From positions 496,001 to 560,000 of the forward strand of contig JAGOBB010000001.1 in assembly GCA_017983615.1 (NCBI GenBank): a DNA stretch of 64,000 nt. The letters are read 5' to 3'. Positions 27,291-37,332 of the stretch are shown one piece after another; the stretch's first letter is position 1, and the number at the start of each line of letters is the position of its first letter. The position numbers were made by a program, and so were the translations under genes. This DNA is from Azonexus sp. Its GTDB lineage: Bacteria; Pseudomonadota; Gammaproteobacteria; Burkholderiales; Rhodocyclaceae. The notes under the pieces were generated by a model, which was given only the letters and a program-made list of their open reading frames with translations, did no database searches and was not told where the DNA came from.

Positions 27291-28193
27291 TCATGTGCCC
27301 AATTGGGCCAGCGCCCGGGTATGGTGCTGGACGATGCCGGCATCGCCGAACCAGTAGCCATCGACCAGGCCGCTGGCGCTCCACGTGCTGCTGTCGACCG
27401 GCACCGCCTCGCCACGCCGGGCGGCGTCGAAGGCGGCAATGATTTCGTTGATCTGCTGCTTTTGCGGACTGATCCGTACGATGTCGATACCCATCTGCAA
27501 CATGCCCGGAATCTCGTGCAACAGATTGTAGCTCTGCGCCGACATGGTCTGGATGCCGTTGATGGTCAGGAAATCCTGTCCCTCGCGCGTTTTTAGCGTC
27601 AGACCTTCGCTATGCTCGAGGCACTTGAACTGGCAGTCGTCCTTGTTCAGGTTGTAGTGGCGGGCCGTGAAGCACCGGGCCGAGAAGGCGAGCGGAATCT
27701 TGCCGAAGGCGAACACTTCGGTCTCGACACCGGCCGGACGGCTCCGGTGCAGCGTTTCGACCAGGGTGCGCGTCGCTTCCAGCGGCGGCACCCAGCGCTT
27801 CAGGCCGAAGCGGGCGAAGGAGGCCAGTGTCGCCTCGTTGTAGATGTTCAGGTGCGGGCCGGCGACGAAATCCTGGCCATGCGCCAGATTGACCGCGCCA
27901 AGGTCGTTGGCTTCCAGCATGCAGCCGGCTTCGTCGATCAGCCGGCGGAGCGCCTTCAGGTCGCTCTCCGATTCGAGCAGGGCCTGGGCCGAGACGACGA
28001 CCTGCTTGCCGGCATCGCTCAGGTCCCGGGCCAGGCCGATCCAGTCGGCAGTGCGCAGCTGCTGGCGGCGCGAGCAGACAACCTCGCCGACGTAAATGAT
28101 GTCGAGGGCGGGGTTCTCCGACATTTCGGCGTAGAAATCCATGACTTCGGCCTTGGGCCAGAAATAGAGCAGGGGGCCTAGCGACAGTTTCAT
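27291..28193 (-). CDS. ubiV: O2-independent ubiquinone hydroxylation protein UbiV
   Basis: A 300-residue U32-peptidase-family protein. In E. coli UbiV pairs with UbiU to hydroxylate ubiquinone precursors without O2, each carrying a [4Fe-4S] cluster. Candidate ligands here are VVCSRRQQ and the group [11 protein letters not shown] and [17 protein letters not shown] and [14 protein letters not shown] at the C-terminus are family features. It sits 13 bases after ubiU and 11 before ubiT, so all three are one operon, suited to making ubiquinone for anaerobic respiration such as denitrification. Confidence 0.93.
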   Translation of the reverse strand: MKLSLGPLLYFWPKAEVMDFYAEMSENPALDIIYVGEVVCSRRQQLRTADWIGLARDLSDAGKQVVVSAQALLESESDLKALRRLIDEAGCMLEANDLGAVNLAHGQDFVAGPHLNIYNEATLASFARFGLKRWVPPLEATRTLVETLHRSRPAGVETEVFAFGKIPLAFSARCFTARHYNLNKDDCQFKCLEHSEGLTLKTREGQDFLTINGIQTMSAQSYNLLHEIPGMLQMGIDIVRISPQKQQINEIIAAFDAARRGEAVPVDSSTWSASGLVDGYWFGDAGIVQHHTRALAQLGT

Positions 28194-28206
28194 GCGGTGT
28201 TTTCCT

Positions 28207-29214
28207 TCAGCGCCACGGCCGGCTGTAGGCGCCGAGCGTTGCCTGGCTGCCTTCCGATACCTTGGCCAGTTCAGCCTGCCAGGCCGGTTTCACGTGGAAC
28301 CGCTCGTCCCCGGCGGCCAGTGAGTCGAGCGCGGCGCGCAGCGTGCGGGTCACCTGGGTCACGTAGGCCGGGCTGCGCTGACGGCCTTCGACCTTGATGG
28401 CGCGGACGCCGATTTTCAAAATATCGGGCAGGATTTCGAGGACGTTGAGGCTGGTCGGCTCTTCCAGTGCGTAATAGGTCTCGCCCTGCACTTCGAAGCG
28501 GCCCTTGCACAGGGTCGGGTAGCCGGCCGGCTCGTCGTCGCCGAAACGGTCGATCAGAATGCCGTTGAGCCGCGTTTCCATGGCCCCTGGCTTTTTGTCC
28601 CACTTGACGTACTTGGCCGGCGAGCAGGCGCCGACGGTGTTTGGCGATTCACCGCAGGCGTAGGAGGACAGCCAGCAGCGCCCCTCGTTCATCACGCACA
28701 GGCTGCCGAAGCCGAAGACTTCGATCTCGACGCTGGTGTTTTTGATCACGTGTTCGACCTGGGCCAGCGTCAGCACGCGCGGCAGCACAGCGCGGCGGAC
28801 GCCGAATTCGCGCTGGCAGAAGTTGATCGCCTCGTAGCTGGTAGCCGAGCCCTGGACCGACAGGTGCAGCCGCTGCTGCGGATGGCGGTTGCGGGCGTAG
28901 TCGAGCAGCCCGATGTCGGCCAGGATGATCGCATCGACGCCCTGGTCGACGGCGGCGTCGACCGCCTTTTGCCAGTCGGCGACGCGGCCGGCCTGGGCGA
29001 AGGTGTTGATCGCCAGCAGCACCTCGCGGCCCTTGGCGTGGGCGTAACGGATGCCTTCGGCCATGGTCTTCGGGTCGAAATTGAGGCCGGCGAAATTACG
29101 GGCGTTGGTGTCGTTCTTGAAGCCGAGATAGACGGCATCGGCACCGTTGTCGATGGCGGCCTTGAGAGCCGGCAGGCTGCCGGCCGGACAGACGAGATCG
29201 GGCAGGGAGGTCAT
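28207..29214 (-). CDS. ubiU: O2-independent ubiquinone hydroxylation protein UbiU
   Basis: About 335 residues (E. coli UbiU 331). U32 family: [55 protein letters not shown] with [14 protein letters not shown] contributing Fe-S cysteines, and a final CKGRFEV. Partner of UbiV in anaerobic ubiquinone hydroxylation. ATG at 29214 is chosen, and an ATG three codons upstream is possible. The promoter carries an FNR-type box about 62 bases upstream of the start (separate entry), which explains anaerobic control. Confidence 0.93.
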   Translation of the reverse strand: MTSLPDLVCPAGSLPALKAAIDNGADAVYLGFKNDTNARNFAGLNFDPKTMAEGIRYAHAKGREVLLAINTFAQAGRVADWQKAVDAAVDQGVDAIILADIGLLDYARNRHPQQRLHLSVQGSATSYEAINFCQREFGVRRAVLPRVLTLAQVEHVIKNTSVEIEVFGFGSLCVMNEGRCWLSSYACGESPNTVGACSPAKYVKWDKKPGAMETRLNGILIDRFGDDEPAGYPTLCKGRFEVQGETYYALEEPTSLNVLEILPDILKIGVRAIKVEGRQRSPAYVTQVTRTLRAALDSLAAGDERFHVKPAWQAELAKVSEGSQATLGAYSRPWR

Positions 29215-29233
29215 GGCAGACATCCGGAATATC

Positions 29234-29283
29234 AAGCGCCGGAGTATAGCCAGCGCCGAAATTTCGCCATTGATCCTAGTCAA
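29234..29283 (-). promoter_or_regulatory. FNR/ANR-type class II promoter of ubiUVT
   Basis: TTGATCCTAGTCAA (29270-29283) matches the FNR consensus TTGAT-N4-ATCAA at 9 of 10 specified bases. On the minus strand a -10 hexamer TATACT (29243-29248) predicts a start near 29236. The box centre is then about 40-41 bases upstream, the class II activator position (-41.5). The arrangement predicts O2-repressed, FNR-activated transcription of ubiUVT. Confidence 0.75.
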
Positions 29284-29477
29284 AGGGGGAATGGGTAGCG
29301 ACGGATGGCGGTACGGAAAGCCCTATTACTAAAGTAACAAAAGTCAAATTAATAAAAACTATGTTAGCATCTATGCAAAACTGAAGGCTGGGCGGCTAAA
29401 CTTTCGGCGGCATGTTGTCGACTGAATGGAAGTGTCGGAAAGCCGATCTGGCGATTTGGAAAGAAGAGGTTGGCGCA

Positions 29478-30368
29478 ATGGACAAGGAACGGGTTCTCGT
29501 TGTCGACGATGAGCAGTTGAACCTGTACATCATCGAGGAATTTCTCGAGAACGAAGATATCGAGCTGGTTTTGCACCATAAGCCGCTGGAGGCGTGGGCC
29601 AGCCTGAGCGCGCCGGACAGCAATTTTTCGCTGGTCGTTCTTGACCGCATGATGCCAGATCTCGATGGTATGGAATTCCTGCGCCGGATGAAGCGCGAGG
29701 CGCGGTTTGTCGATATTCCCGTCATCATGCAGACCGCGGCGTCCTCGCCGGATCAGGTTCGCGAGGGCCTGGAAGCGGGTGCCTATTATTACCTGACCAA
29801 ACCCTACGAGCCGGAAGCGCTGATTTCCATCGTGCGGGCCGCCATGGACGATCGCCGCTCGCGCAGCCAGTTGCGCAGCCGCGCGGCGCGCCTGGAAGTG
29901 GTGCAGAAGCTGATCAACAGCGTCGAGTATCGCTTCGTCACACTGGATGATGTGAGCACTCTGGTGCCGGTGCTGGCCGGCATGTGCCCGGTGCCGGATG
30001 TGGTGGCGCCCGGATTGTCCGACCTGATGGTCAACGCCGTGGAACATGGGAACCTGGGCGTCAGCTATCAGGAAAAATCGCTGCTCAAGTGGGAGGGCGA
30101 TTGGGATGCCGAGATAGCCAGGCGCTTGGCTCTTCCGCAGTTCAGCGGTCGCGTTGCGACGGTCCGCGTCGAGCGCAACGCCGACGCCATCGTGTTCACT
30201 ATCGCCGACGAAGGTGATGGTTTCGAATGGAATCGGTTCCTGACCTTCGATCCCGACCGCGCTTTCGATCCGAATGGCCGGGGCATCGCGATGGCGAAGA
30301 TGATGAGTTTTTCGACCTTGGAGTACCAGGGGCGCGGCAACGTGGTGGTCGCCCGCGTCAATATCTGA
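29478..30368 (+). CDS. Response regulator with C-terminal HATPase (anti-sigma-like) domain
   Basis: 296 residues. The receiver domain (about 1-125) has VLVVDDEQ, phospho-acceptor Asp in VVLDRMMPDLDG, and YYLTKPYEP Lys. The C-terminal half is an HATPase_c domain of the RsbW/anti-sigma kind: DLMVNAVEHGNLGVSY (N box), IADEGDGFEW (G1) and RGIAMAKMMSF (G2). There is no DNA-binding domain or dimerisation/phospho-His domain, so it is unlikely to be a normal kinase; a switchable anti-sigma or serine-kinase role is plausible. The ATG at 29478 has GAAGAGG upstream. It is divergent from ubiU. Confidence 0.85.
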   Translation: MDKERVLVVDDEQLNLYIIEEFLENEDIELVLHHKPLEAWASLSAPDSNFSLVVLDRMMPDLDGMEFLRRMKREARFVDIPVIMQTAASSPDQVREGLEAGAYYYLTKPYEPEALISIVRAAMDDRRSRSQLRSRAARLEVVQKLINSVEYRFVTLDDVSTLVPVLAGMCPVPDVVAPGLSDLMVNAVEHGNLGVSYQEKSLLKWEGDWDAEIARRLALPQFSGRVATVRVERNADAIVFTIADEGDGFEWNRFLTFDPDRAFDPNGRGIAMAKMMSFSTLEYQGRGNVVVARVNI

Positions 30369-30374
30369 GGTGCG

Positions 30375-31373
30375 TCAGCGGCTGACGACTGTCGGCCGGT
30401 AGCCCAAGGTAGCACGGATCTTCTCGGCCACCCGATCGGCATCGCCCCGACTGGCGTAGGGACCGAGATGCAGGCGGTGAATGCCGCCGGCAGGATTGAT
30501 GCGTATTGCCTCGGTCAGCCAGTCCAATTCGCGCAGCAGATGGTTTTTCAGGTTCTCGGCATTTTCGGCGCTCGAAAAGGCGCCGAGTTGCAGGTAGATC
30601 CCCTTGGTGCCGGGGTCGCCATTTGGCCCCGCGCTGCTCGCCGACGGCTGCGGCTTCTCCTCGGCGGCCATGCGGCGGGCCAATTGTTCAATGTCGTCGG
30701 CTTCAGCACTGGCAACTACCCGTGGCGGCGGGCTGACCTGGGCATAGGTGGTGCCGCCCGGCTCACCCGGGATAATCGCCTCGACCTCAACCTGGCCGCT
30801 GCCCCCATTGATCAGCCCGAGCTTGTAGGCTGCGGTGTAGGAGAGATCGATGACGCGGTCGGCGTGAAAGGGGCCGCGGTCGGTGACGCGGACAATCACC
30901 GACTTGCCGCTCTGCTGGCTGGTCACCCGGACATAGGACGGCAGAGCCAGCGTTGGGTGGGCGGCGGTCATCGCAAACATGTCGTAGGGTTCGCCGATCG
31001 AGGTCTTCTGGCCGTGGAATTTCTTGCCATACCAACTGGCGATGCCGCGCGCCCGGTAGGGCTTGACCGCGGTATTCGGGACGTATTCCTTGCCGAGCAC
31101 GACGTAGGGTTTGGTTGCAGGCTTGTGCAGCGGCTCCCATTTCGGTTCGGCATCGGGGATGTCGTCGAGGCCGTCCGGGATGTCGTCGGCGGGACCGTCG
31201 TCCTTATAGAAGCCGCCGCCGCGTTTGAGGACGGCAGTCGGCTTTTTGGTCGGCGTCGGCGATTTTGAAATTGGTTGTTTTTCAGGGCCGACCGTAGCAT
31301 CGCGCACCGGTGCCGGTCCGCCGCAGGCCGCGAGCAGCAGGGCAACGGTCAGGGGCGCGACGAGCCGCTTCAT
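30375..31373 (-). CDS. rlpA: Septal-ring lytic transglycosylase RlpA family lipoprotein
   Basis: 332 residues. Lipobox LLLAACGG gives a lipidated Cys near 17. The double-psi beta-barrel RlpA domain reads ARGIASWYGKKFHGQKTSIG, PYDMFAMTAAHPTLALPSYV and VRVTDRGPFHADRVIDLSY. A C-terminal SPOR domain (KGIYLQLGAFSSAENAENL) binds denuded peptidoglycan at the septum. The enzyme cleaves peptidoglycan lacking stem peptides during division. The ATG overlaps the rodA stop (ATGA). Repeat copy 11 lies within the early linker, coding RDATVGPEK. Confidence 0.92.
   Translation of the reverse strand: MKRLVAPLTVALLLAACGGPAPVRDATVGPEKQPISKSPTPTKKPTAVLKRGGGFYKDDGPADDIPDGLDDIPDAEPKWEPLHKPATKPYVVLGKEYVPNTAVKPYRARGIASWYGKKFHGQKTSIGEPYDMFAMTAAHPTLALPSYVRVTSQQSGKSVIVRVTDRGPFHADRVIDLSYTAAYKLGLINGGSGQVEVEAIIPGEPGGTTYAQVSPPPRVVASAEADDIEQLARRMAAEEKPQPSASSAGPNGDPGTKGIYLQLGAFSSAENAENLKNHLLRELDWLTEAIRINPAGGIHRLHLGPYASRGDADRVAEKIRATLGYRPTVVSR
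31261..31300 (-). repeat. ATGCTACGGTCG element, copy 11 (full-length)
   Basis: Exact core on the minus strand followed by GCCCTG, AAAAAC, AACC, AATTT, CAAAATC. Lies in the disordered linker just after the RlpA lipobox, sense direction. Confidence 0.8.
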
Positions 31374-32482
31374 TTCTTGACCAGCATCCGGTGGGTGTGG
31401 ATCGACATCAGCATGCCGATGCCGAGGAACAGCGTGACCAGCGCCGTGCCGCCATAGCTCATGAAAGGCAGCGGAACACCAACGACGGGCAGGATGCCGC
31501 TGACCATGCCCATGTTGATGAAGGCGTAGGTGAAGAAGCCGAGCGTGATGGCCCCGGCCAGCAGGCGGGAGAAGGTGGTCGGCGCGGCCGAGGCGATGAT
31601 CAGGCCGCGCCCGATCAGCAGGGTGTAGAGGAAGAGCAGCAGGGCATTGCCGAGCAGGCCCCATTCTTCGGAATAGACGGCGAAGATGAAGTCGGTATGT
31701 TTCTCGGGGATGAATTCGAGATGGGTCTGCGTGCCGTTCAGGTAGCCCTTGCCGAGGGTGCCGCCGGAGCCGATGGCAATGGTCGCCTGGATGATGTGGT
31801 AACCGGCACCGAGCGGATCGGTCGTCGGGTCGAGCAGGGTCAGGATGCGCTTGCGCTGGTAGTCGTGCATCATGCCCCAGAGAATGGGGGCGGCCGAACC
31901 CGCGGCGACGGCCAGACCGGCGATGATTTTCCACGGCAGGCCGGCGAAGAAAATCACGTAGAACCCGGCTGCACCAACCAGCAGCGCGGTGCCGAGGTCG
32001 GGCTGTTTGGCGATCAGCGCGAAGGGAATCAATAGCAGCAGCGCGGCGCCGAAGTAATGCTTGAGTTTCAGGGTTGCTTCGTATTTGTGGAAGTACCAGG
32101 CGAGCATCAGCGGCATGGCGATCTTCATGATTTCCGAGGGCTGGATGCGGGTGAAACCGAGCGAAAGCCAGCGTTTGGCGCCGTTAACCTTGACTCCGAA
32201 CAGGAAAACGGCGATGAGGAGAAGGACGCCGACGACGTAGAGCGGAATGGCGAAGCTCATCAGCTTTTGCGGCGGCAGGCGGGAAACGAACCACATGACG
32301 ACCATGGCGATACCCATGTTGCCGGCCTGGGAGAGCATGCGGTGGCTGCTGTCCCAGGTTGCCGAATTGACCGTGGCCAGCCCGACGGCCATGATCGCCA
32401 GGGTGATGAAAAGAAGCGGGAAGTCGATGTGGGCGATCAATTGCTGCCAGCCACGACGGAGGGTTCCGGCAATGTCGATCAT
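31370..32482 (-). CDS. rodA: Rod-shape peptidoglycan glycosyltransferase RodA
   Basis: 370 residues, the same as E. coli RodA, with about ten membrane helices of the SEDS family. Typical blocks are GVKVNGAKRWLSLGFTRIQP, SEIMKIAMPL, KQPDLGTALL, the catalytic-Asp loop LDPTTDPLGAGYHIIQA, and the C-terminal LPFMSYGGTALV. It polymerises glycan strands with PBP2 (mrdA) in the elongasome. The start at 32482 overlaps the mrdA stop by 4 bases. Part of mreB-mreC-mreD-mrdA-rodA-rlpA. Confidence 0.95.
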   Translation of the reverse strand: MIDIAGTLRRGWQQLIAHIDFPLLFITLAIMAVGLATVNSATWDSSHRMLSQAGNMGIAMVVMWFVSRLPPQKLMSFAIPLYVVGVLLLIAVFLFGVKVNGAKRWLSLGFTRIQPSEIMKIAMPLMLAWYFHKYEATLKLKHYFGAALLLLIPFALIAKQPDLGTALLVGAAGFYVIFFAGLPWKIIAGLAVAAGSAAPILWGMMHDYQRKRILTLLDPTTDPLGAGYHIIQATIAIGSGGTLGKGYLNGTQTHLEFIPEKHTDFIFAVYSEEWGLLGNALLLFLYTLLIGRGLIIASAAPTTFSRLLAGAITLGFFTYAFINMGMVSGILPVVGVPLPFMSYGGTALVTLFLGIGMLMSIHTHRMLVKK

Positions 32483-34389
32483 TCCTCGCGCTCCTCTTCG
32501 ACCGCCGCGCTGTCTTCGGGAGCGGCGCCAGCCGGCAGTTTGCCGAGCAGGTAATAATCGATGACCATGCGGGCGATCGGCGCCGCCGACTGGGCGCCGA
32601 AACCACCGTTTTCGACCAGCACGGCCAGCGCGATCTTCGGATTGTCGGCTGGCGCGTAGGCGATGAACAGCGCGTGGTCGCGCAATTCCTTCTTCGTGCT
32701 GCCTTCCTTGTACTGCGCACCCTTCAGCGAGAAAACCTGGGCCGTGCCAGTCTTGCCAGCCGCTTCGTAGGGGGCGCCGGCAAAGGCGCGGGCACCGGTG
32801 CCTTCCTTGTTGACGCCGACCATGGCCCGGCGGATGACTTCGATGTTCTGCGGCTTCAGTTGCAGGTCCCGGATCGGTTGCGGCTCGACCGGGCGTTTCT
32901 CGCCGGTTTTCGTGTCGACCAGGTAATGTACCAGGTGCGGACGGAACATCACGCCATTGTTGGCGATCGTTGCCGTGGCCTGGGCCAGCTGGATCGGCGT
33001 GTAGGCGTTGTAACCCTGGCCGATGCCGATAGAAATGGTTTCGCCGGCATACCACTTCTGTTGCTCCGGCTTCTTGAAGCGCTGCTTCTTCCACTCCTGC
33101 GAGGGCAGCACGCCCTTCGATTCGCCGGAATCATCCTTGCCGAGATCGACGCCGGTGCGCTGGCCGAGTCCCAGCGAGCCCATGAACTTGGCGATATTGT
33201 CGATCCCCATGTCGTTGGCCAGCATGTAGTAGTACGTGTCGCAGGAATGGACGATTGATTTGTACATATCTACGCTGCCGTGACCGCCCTTCTTGTCGTC
33301 GCGGAACTGGTGGTTGCCGAAGTTGTAGTAGCCCGGGTCGCTGATTGCCTGGTTCGGCGTGCGCTTGCCCATTTCCAGCGCAGCCAGTGCCATGAAGGGT
33401 TTGAAGGTCGAGCCAGGCGGATAGGCACCGTTGATCGCCCGGTTGACCATCGGTTTGCTCGGATGCTCGTTCAATTCCTTCCAGTTGTCTGGCGTAATGC
33501 CATCGACGAACAGGTTGGGGTCGTAGGTCGGTGTCGACACCAGGGCCAAGATGCCGCCGGTCTGCGGGTCGATGGCAACCAGGGCGCCCTTGCGGTCGCC
33601 GAAAGCCTGCTCGGTTATCTGCTGCAGCTTGGCATCCAGGGTCAGGGCCAGATTGTTGCCGGAGACTGGCGGAATCCGCTTCAGGCTGCGCAGGGCACGG
33701 CCGCCGGCATCGATTTCGACCTCCTCATAACCGGTTTCTCCGTGCAGTTCGAATTCGTAATGCTGCTCAAGGCCGGTCTTGCCGACGTGGTCGGTGCCCT
33801 TGTAGTTGGCCTGCTTCTCGGCATCCTCAATCCACTTCAGATCGCGGTCGGTGATCCGGCCGATATAGCCGACGGCGTGCGAAGCGATGTCGCCCAGCGG
33901 ATACTGGCGGAAGAGTCTGGCTTTGACTTCGACGCCGGGAAAACGGTAGCGGTGGGCGGCAAACTTGGCGACTTCGGCGTCGGTCAGGCGGGTCCGGATG
34001 GGGATCGACTCGAAATTCTTCGCCTCGTCGAGCAGTCGCTTGAAACGCTTGCGGTCCTTGGGCTGGATGTCGATGACCTCGGCCAGGGCATCGATAGTCT
34101 CGTCGAGCTTGCCGGCCTGCGAGGGGGTAATTTCCAGCGTGAAGGCCGAATAGTTGTGGGCCAGCACAACGCCATTGCGGTCGGTGATGACGCCGCGGTT
34201 GGGTACGATGGGGATCAGTGCGATGCGGTTGTCTTCGGCCCGCGTCTGGTAAAAATCATGCTGGATGACCTGCAGCCAGATGAAGCGCCCAAGCAACAGG
34301 GCGAAGGCGAGCAGGACGGCGATCGCAGCGAAACCCAGACGAAAGCGAAAGCGGTCGACATCGGCTTCCGGATTGGTGAAGTTGCCCAC
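32479..34389 (-). CDS. mrdA: Penicillin-binding protein 2 (elongasome transpeptidase)
   Basis: 636 residues. One N-terminal membrane helix (LGFAAIAVLLAFALLLGRFI) is followed by the PBP dimerisation/pedestal domain (IPNRGVITDRNGVVLAHNYS-type block at about 60-80) and the transpeptidase domain. The active-site Ser lies in YPPGSTFKPF, the SxN-type motif is SCD in IVHSCDTYYY, and the KTG motif is in AAGKTGTAQVF. It crosslinks peptidoglycan for lateral wall growth with RodA. Between mreD and rodA in the cell-shape operon. Confidence 0.95.
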   Translation of the reverse strand: MGNFTNPEADVDRFRFRLGFAAIAVLLAFALLLGRFIWLQVIQHDFYQTRAEDNRIALIPIVPNRGVITDRNGVVLAHNYSAFTLEITPSQAGKLDETIDALAEVIDIQPKDRKRFKRLLDEAKNFESIPIRTRLTDAEVAKFAAHRYRFPGVEVKARLFRQYPLGDIASHAVGYIGRITDRDLKWIEDAEKQANYKGTDHVGKTGLEQHYEFELHGETGYEEVEIDAGGRALRSLKRIPPVSGNNLALTLDAKLQQITEQAFGDRKGALVAIDPQTGGILALVSTPTYDPNLFVDGITPDNWKELNEHPSKPMVNRAINGAYPPGSTFKPFMALAALEMGKRTPNQAISDPGYYNFGNHQFRDDKKGGHGSVDMYKSIVHSCDTYYYMLANDMGIDNIAKFMGSLGLGQRTGVDLGKDDSGESKGVLPSQEWKKQRFKKPEQQKWYAGETISIGIGQGYNAYTPIQLAQATATIANNGVMFRPHLVHYLVDTKTGEKRPVEPQPIRDLQLKPQNIEVIRRAMVGVNKEGTGARAFAGAPYEAAGKTGTAQVFSLKGAQYKEGSTKKELRDHALFIAYAPADNPKIALAVLVENGGFGAQSAAPIARMVIDYYLLGKLPAGAAPEDSAAVEEEREE

Positions 34390-34406
34390 GAACTACCGTC
34401 CCAGTC

Positions 34407-34928
34407 CTAGATCGGGCGGTTGGGATCCTGTTCGACCGGACGGTACTGCGGCAGAAGCAGGATGAAGGTGGCGGGAATCCAGAGCAGGGTGGCGACGAGC
34501 GGACCGACGAAATAGCCCCAGCCCGGGAAGTCGGCACCGACGGCCAGGCGCATCAGCGCTTGCAACACCTGCGTGGCGATCAGCAGGGGCATGACCTGTA
34601 GCGCTTGCTGGACCAGCGGAAACCACAGGATGCGGCGCGACAGCGACGAAGCAAAATAGGCGAGCAGCACATAGGCGAAGCAATGCTGGCCGAGCACGGC
34701 GCCATCGGCGACGTCCATCAACAGGCCGAGAACGAAAGCCCAGCCCATGCCGACGCGCCTGAATTCGCGAATGCTCCAGAAACAGAGGACCAGCGCGACC
34801 CAATCAGGCACGCCCGGCCAATGGGCGGTCGGCAGGAAATTGAGTAGAGCTGCCGCGATCAGGCTGAAGAAAATGAACCACGGCCGGACCGGCAACAGGA
34901 TGCGCGAAGAAGTAAAAGTCGGTTGCAT
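34407..34928 (-). CDS. mreD: Rod shape-determining protein MreD
   Basis: 173 residues with about five membrane helices (PWFIFFSLIAAALLNFLP; WVALVLCFWSIREFRRVG; FVLGLLMDVADGAVLGQH). The AFVLGLLMDVADGAVLGQHC block is characteristic. Links MreB/MreC to the wall-synthesis enzymes. Starts in a 1-base overlap with the mreC stop and ends 17 bases before mrdA. Confidence 0.93.
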   Translation of the reverse strand: MQPTFTSSRILLPVRPWFIFFSLIAAALLNFLPTAHWPGVPDWVALVLCFWSIREFRRVGMGWAFVLGLLMDVADGAVLGQHCFAYVLLAYFASSLSRRILWFPLVQQALQVMPLLIATQVLQALMRLAVGADFPGWGYFVGPLVATLLWIPATFILLLPQYRPVEQDPNRPI

Positions 34929-35866
34929 TAGTTGTCCTTGCCTGCCGTTTTTTTCTTCTTCCCGCGCAGATTGGGCTTGTCGCTGCTGCCCGGGCGGCCG
35001 GTGGATTCAGGCGGCGCCGGCGGCAGCGCCTGACGCGGGTCGAGGACCATGACTTCGCCGAAGTTCTCGACGCCAGCGATCGGCACGCAGAAAATGCGGG
35101 CGAAGGAGTAGGCGCTGTCGCGCTCGATATTGACCACCTTGGCGACCGGGAAGCCGGGCAGGTAGATGCCGTCTAGACCGGAAGTGACCAGCACATCGCC
35201 GACCTGGATGTCGGCGTTGGCCGGCATGTAGCGTAATTCGAGCTGGCCGTTGCCCAGGCCGAAAACCACCGAGCGCTGGCCGCTGCGCACGATCTGGACG
35301 GGAACGACCTGGTCCTTGTCGGTGATCAGGGTGATTTCGGCCGAGAATGGAAAGACCCGGGTGACCTGGCCGACGACGCCGGTTTCGTCGATGGCCGGCT
35401 GCCCGGCCACGATGCCGGCCTGCTGGCCCTTGTCGACGATGATCTTGCGCGAGAAGGGGTCGCGGGCCGTGTAAAGAATCTGAGTGACCTGGCCGCCTGC
35501 CTTTTCGCGTTCCTTGACTGCCAAAAGCTTGCGTAGCCGTTCGTTTTCGACCTCCAGCTGGGCCAGTCGCTGAAGGTTGGGGGCGGTGGCAAGCTGGTTG
35601 TGCTTCAGTTCGCTGTTCTCCTGCTGCAGTGCACGCAGGCCCTGTAGATAGGTTGCTGCATAGTCGACCAGGCTGCCCGGTGTCTGGGCAATGCGCTGAA
35701 CCGGGTCGATAACCAGGGCGATGCTCTGCCGCAGCAGATCAAGGCTCTTGAAGCGCAGGTCAACGACAAAAATCGCCAGAGAAACGGCGATATAGAAAGT
35801 CAGAAGGGCCAGCGGTGCTGGCCCTCGCTTGAAGAACGGTGGAGGCGCGTGGTCGATGCCGGCCAT
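34928..35866 (-). CDS. mreC: Rod shape-determining protein MreC
   Basis: 312 residues. A short cytoplasmic N-terminus precedes one membrane helix (APLALLTFYIAVSLAIFVVD), a periplasmic coiled coil (LRALQQENSELKHNQLATAP) and the MreC beta domain (ARDPFSRKIIVDKGQQAGIV; LVTSGLDGIYLPGFPVAKV). It activates PBP2/RodA. The C-terminal 35 residues are Pro- and Lys-rich (PPAPPESTGRPGSSDKPNLR), a low-complexity tail. Thirty bases after mreB, with a repeat copy in the gap. Confidence 0.94.
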   Translation of the reverse strand: MAGIDHAPPPFFKRGPAPLALLTFYIAVSLAIFVVDLRFKSLDLLRQSIALVIDPVQRIAQTPGSLVDYAATYLQGLRALQQENSELKHNQLATAPNLQRLAQLEVENERLRKLLAVKEREKAGGQVTQILYTARDPFSRKIIVDKGQQAGIVAGQPAIDETGVVGQVTRVFPFSAEITLITDKDQVVPVQIVRSGQRSVVFGLGNGQLELRYMPANADIQVGDVLVTSGLDGIYLPGFPVAKVVNIERDSAYSFARIFCVPIAGVENFGEVMVLDPRQALPPAPPESTGRPGSSDKPNLRGKKKKTAGKDN

Positions 35867-35880
35867 CGCTCAATCCCGGA

Positions 35881-36940
<1,060 letters not shown>

Positions 36941-37044
36941 CTATAGCTCCGCGTTGGGGGGGTGCGGTAAGGAAAACTTTTATGATACCTTATAACGCTT
37001 TCCATTTTAAGACTTTGTGCACTGCAAAAAAGTCTTTGGCTCCC
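36941..37044. promoter_or_regulatory. Divergent mreB / gatC promoter region
   Basis: AT-rich spacer in an otherwise GC-rich region. It contains TATGAT and TATAAC hexamers suitable as -10 elements and an inverted repeat with 8-bp arms (AAGACTTT at 37009, AAAGTCTT at 37029) near the gatC start. Individual promoters cannot be assigned safely. Confidence 0.45.
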
Positions 37045-37332
37045 ATGTCGCTCACCTTAGAACAGGTTAAACGCATCGCCCATCTCGCCCGTATCGAGAT
37101 ATCCGATGACGATGCCCTGACCACCCAGGGCCACCTCAATGGCATTTTCCAGCTGATCGAACAAATGCAGGCTGTCGACACTTCAGGTGTTGAGCCGATG
37201 GCCCATGCTCAGGATGTCAGTCAGCGCCTGCGCGACGACGTCGTCAGCGAAGGCGATCGCCGTGCTGCCTATCAGGCCGTCGCGCCGGAAACCGAAGCCG
37301 GGTTGTACCTTGTGCCGAAGGTGATCGAATGA
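37045..37332 (+). CDS. gatC: Asp/Glu-tRNA amidotransferase subunit GatC
   Basis: 95 residues. [20 protein letters not shown], the central [14 protein letters not shown] and LRDDVV are the standard GatC pattern. GatC stabilises the GatA-GatB complex that amidates Glu-tRNA(Gln) and Asp-tRNA(Asn). The ATG at 37045 is preferred to one 63 bases upstream, which would add residues not found in the family. A 4-base overlap (ATGA) couples it to gatA. Confidence 0.95.
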   Translation: MSLTLEQVKRIAHLARIEISDDDALTTQGHLNGIFQLIEQMQAVDTSGVEPMAHAQDVSQRLRDDVVSEGDRRAAYQAVAPETEAGLYLVPKVIE

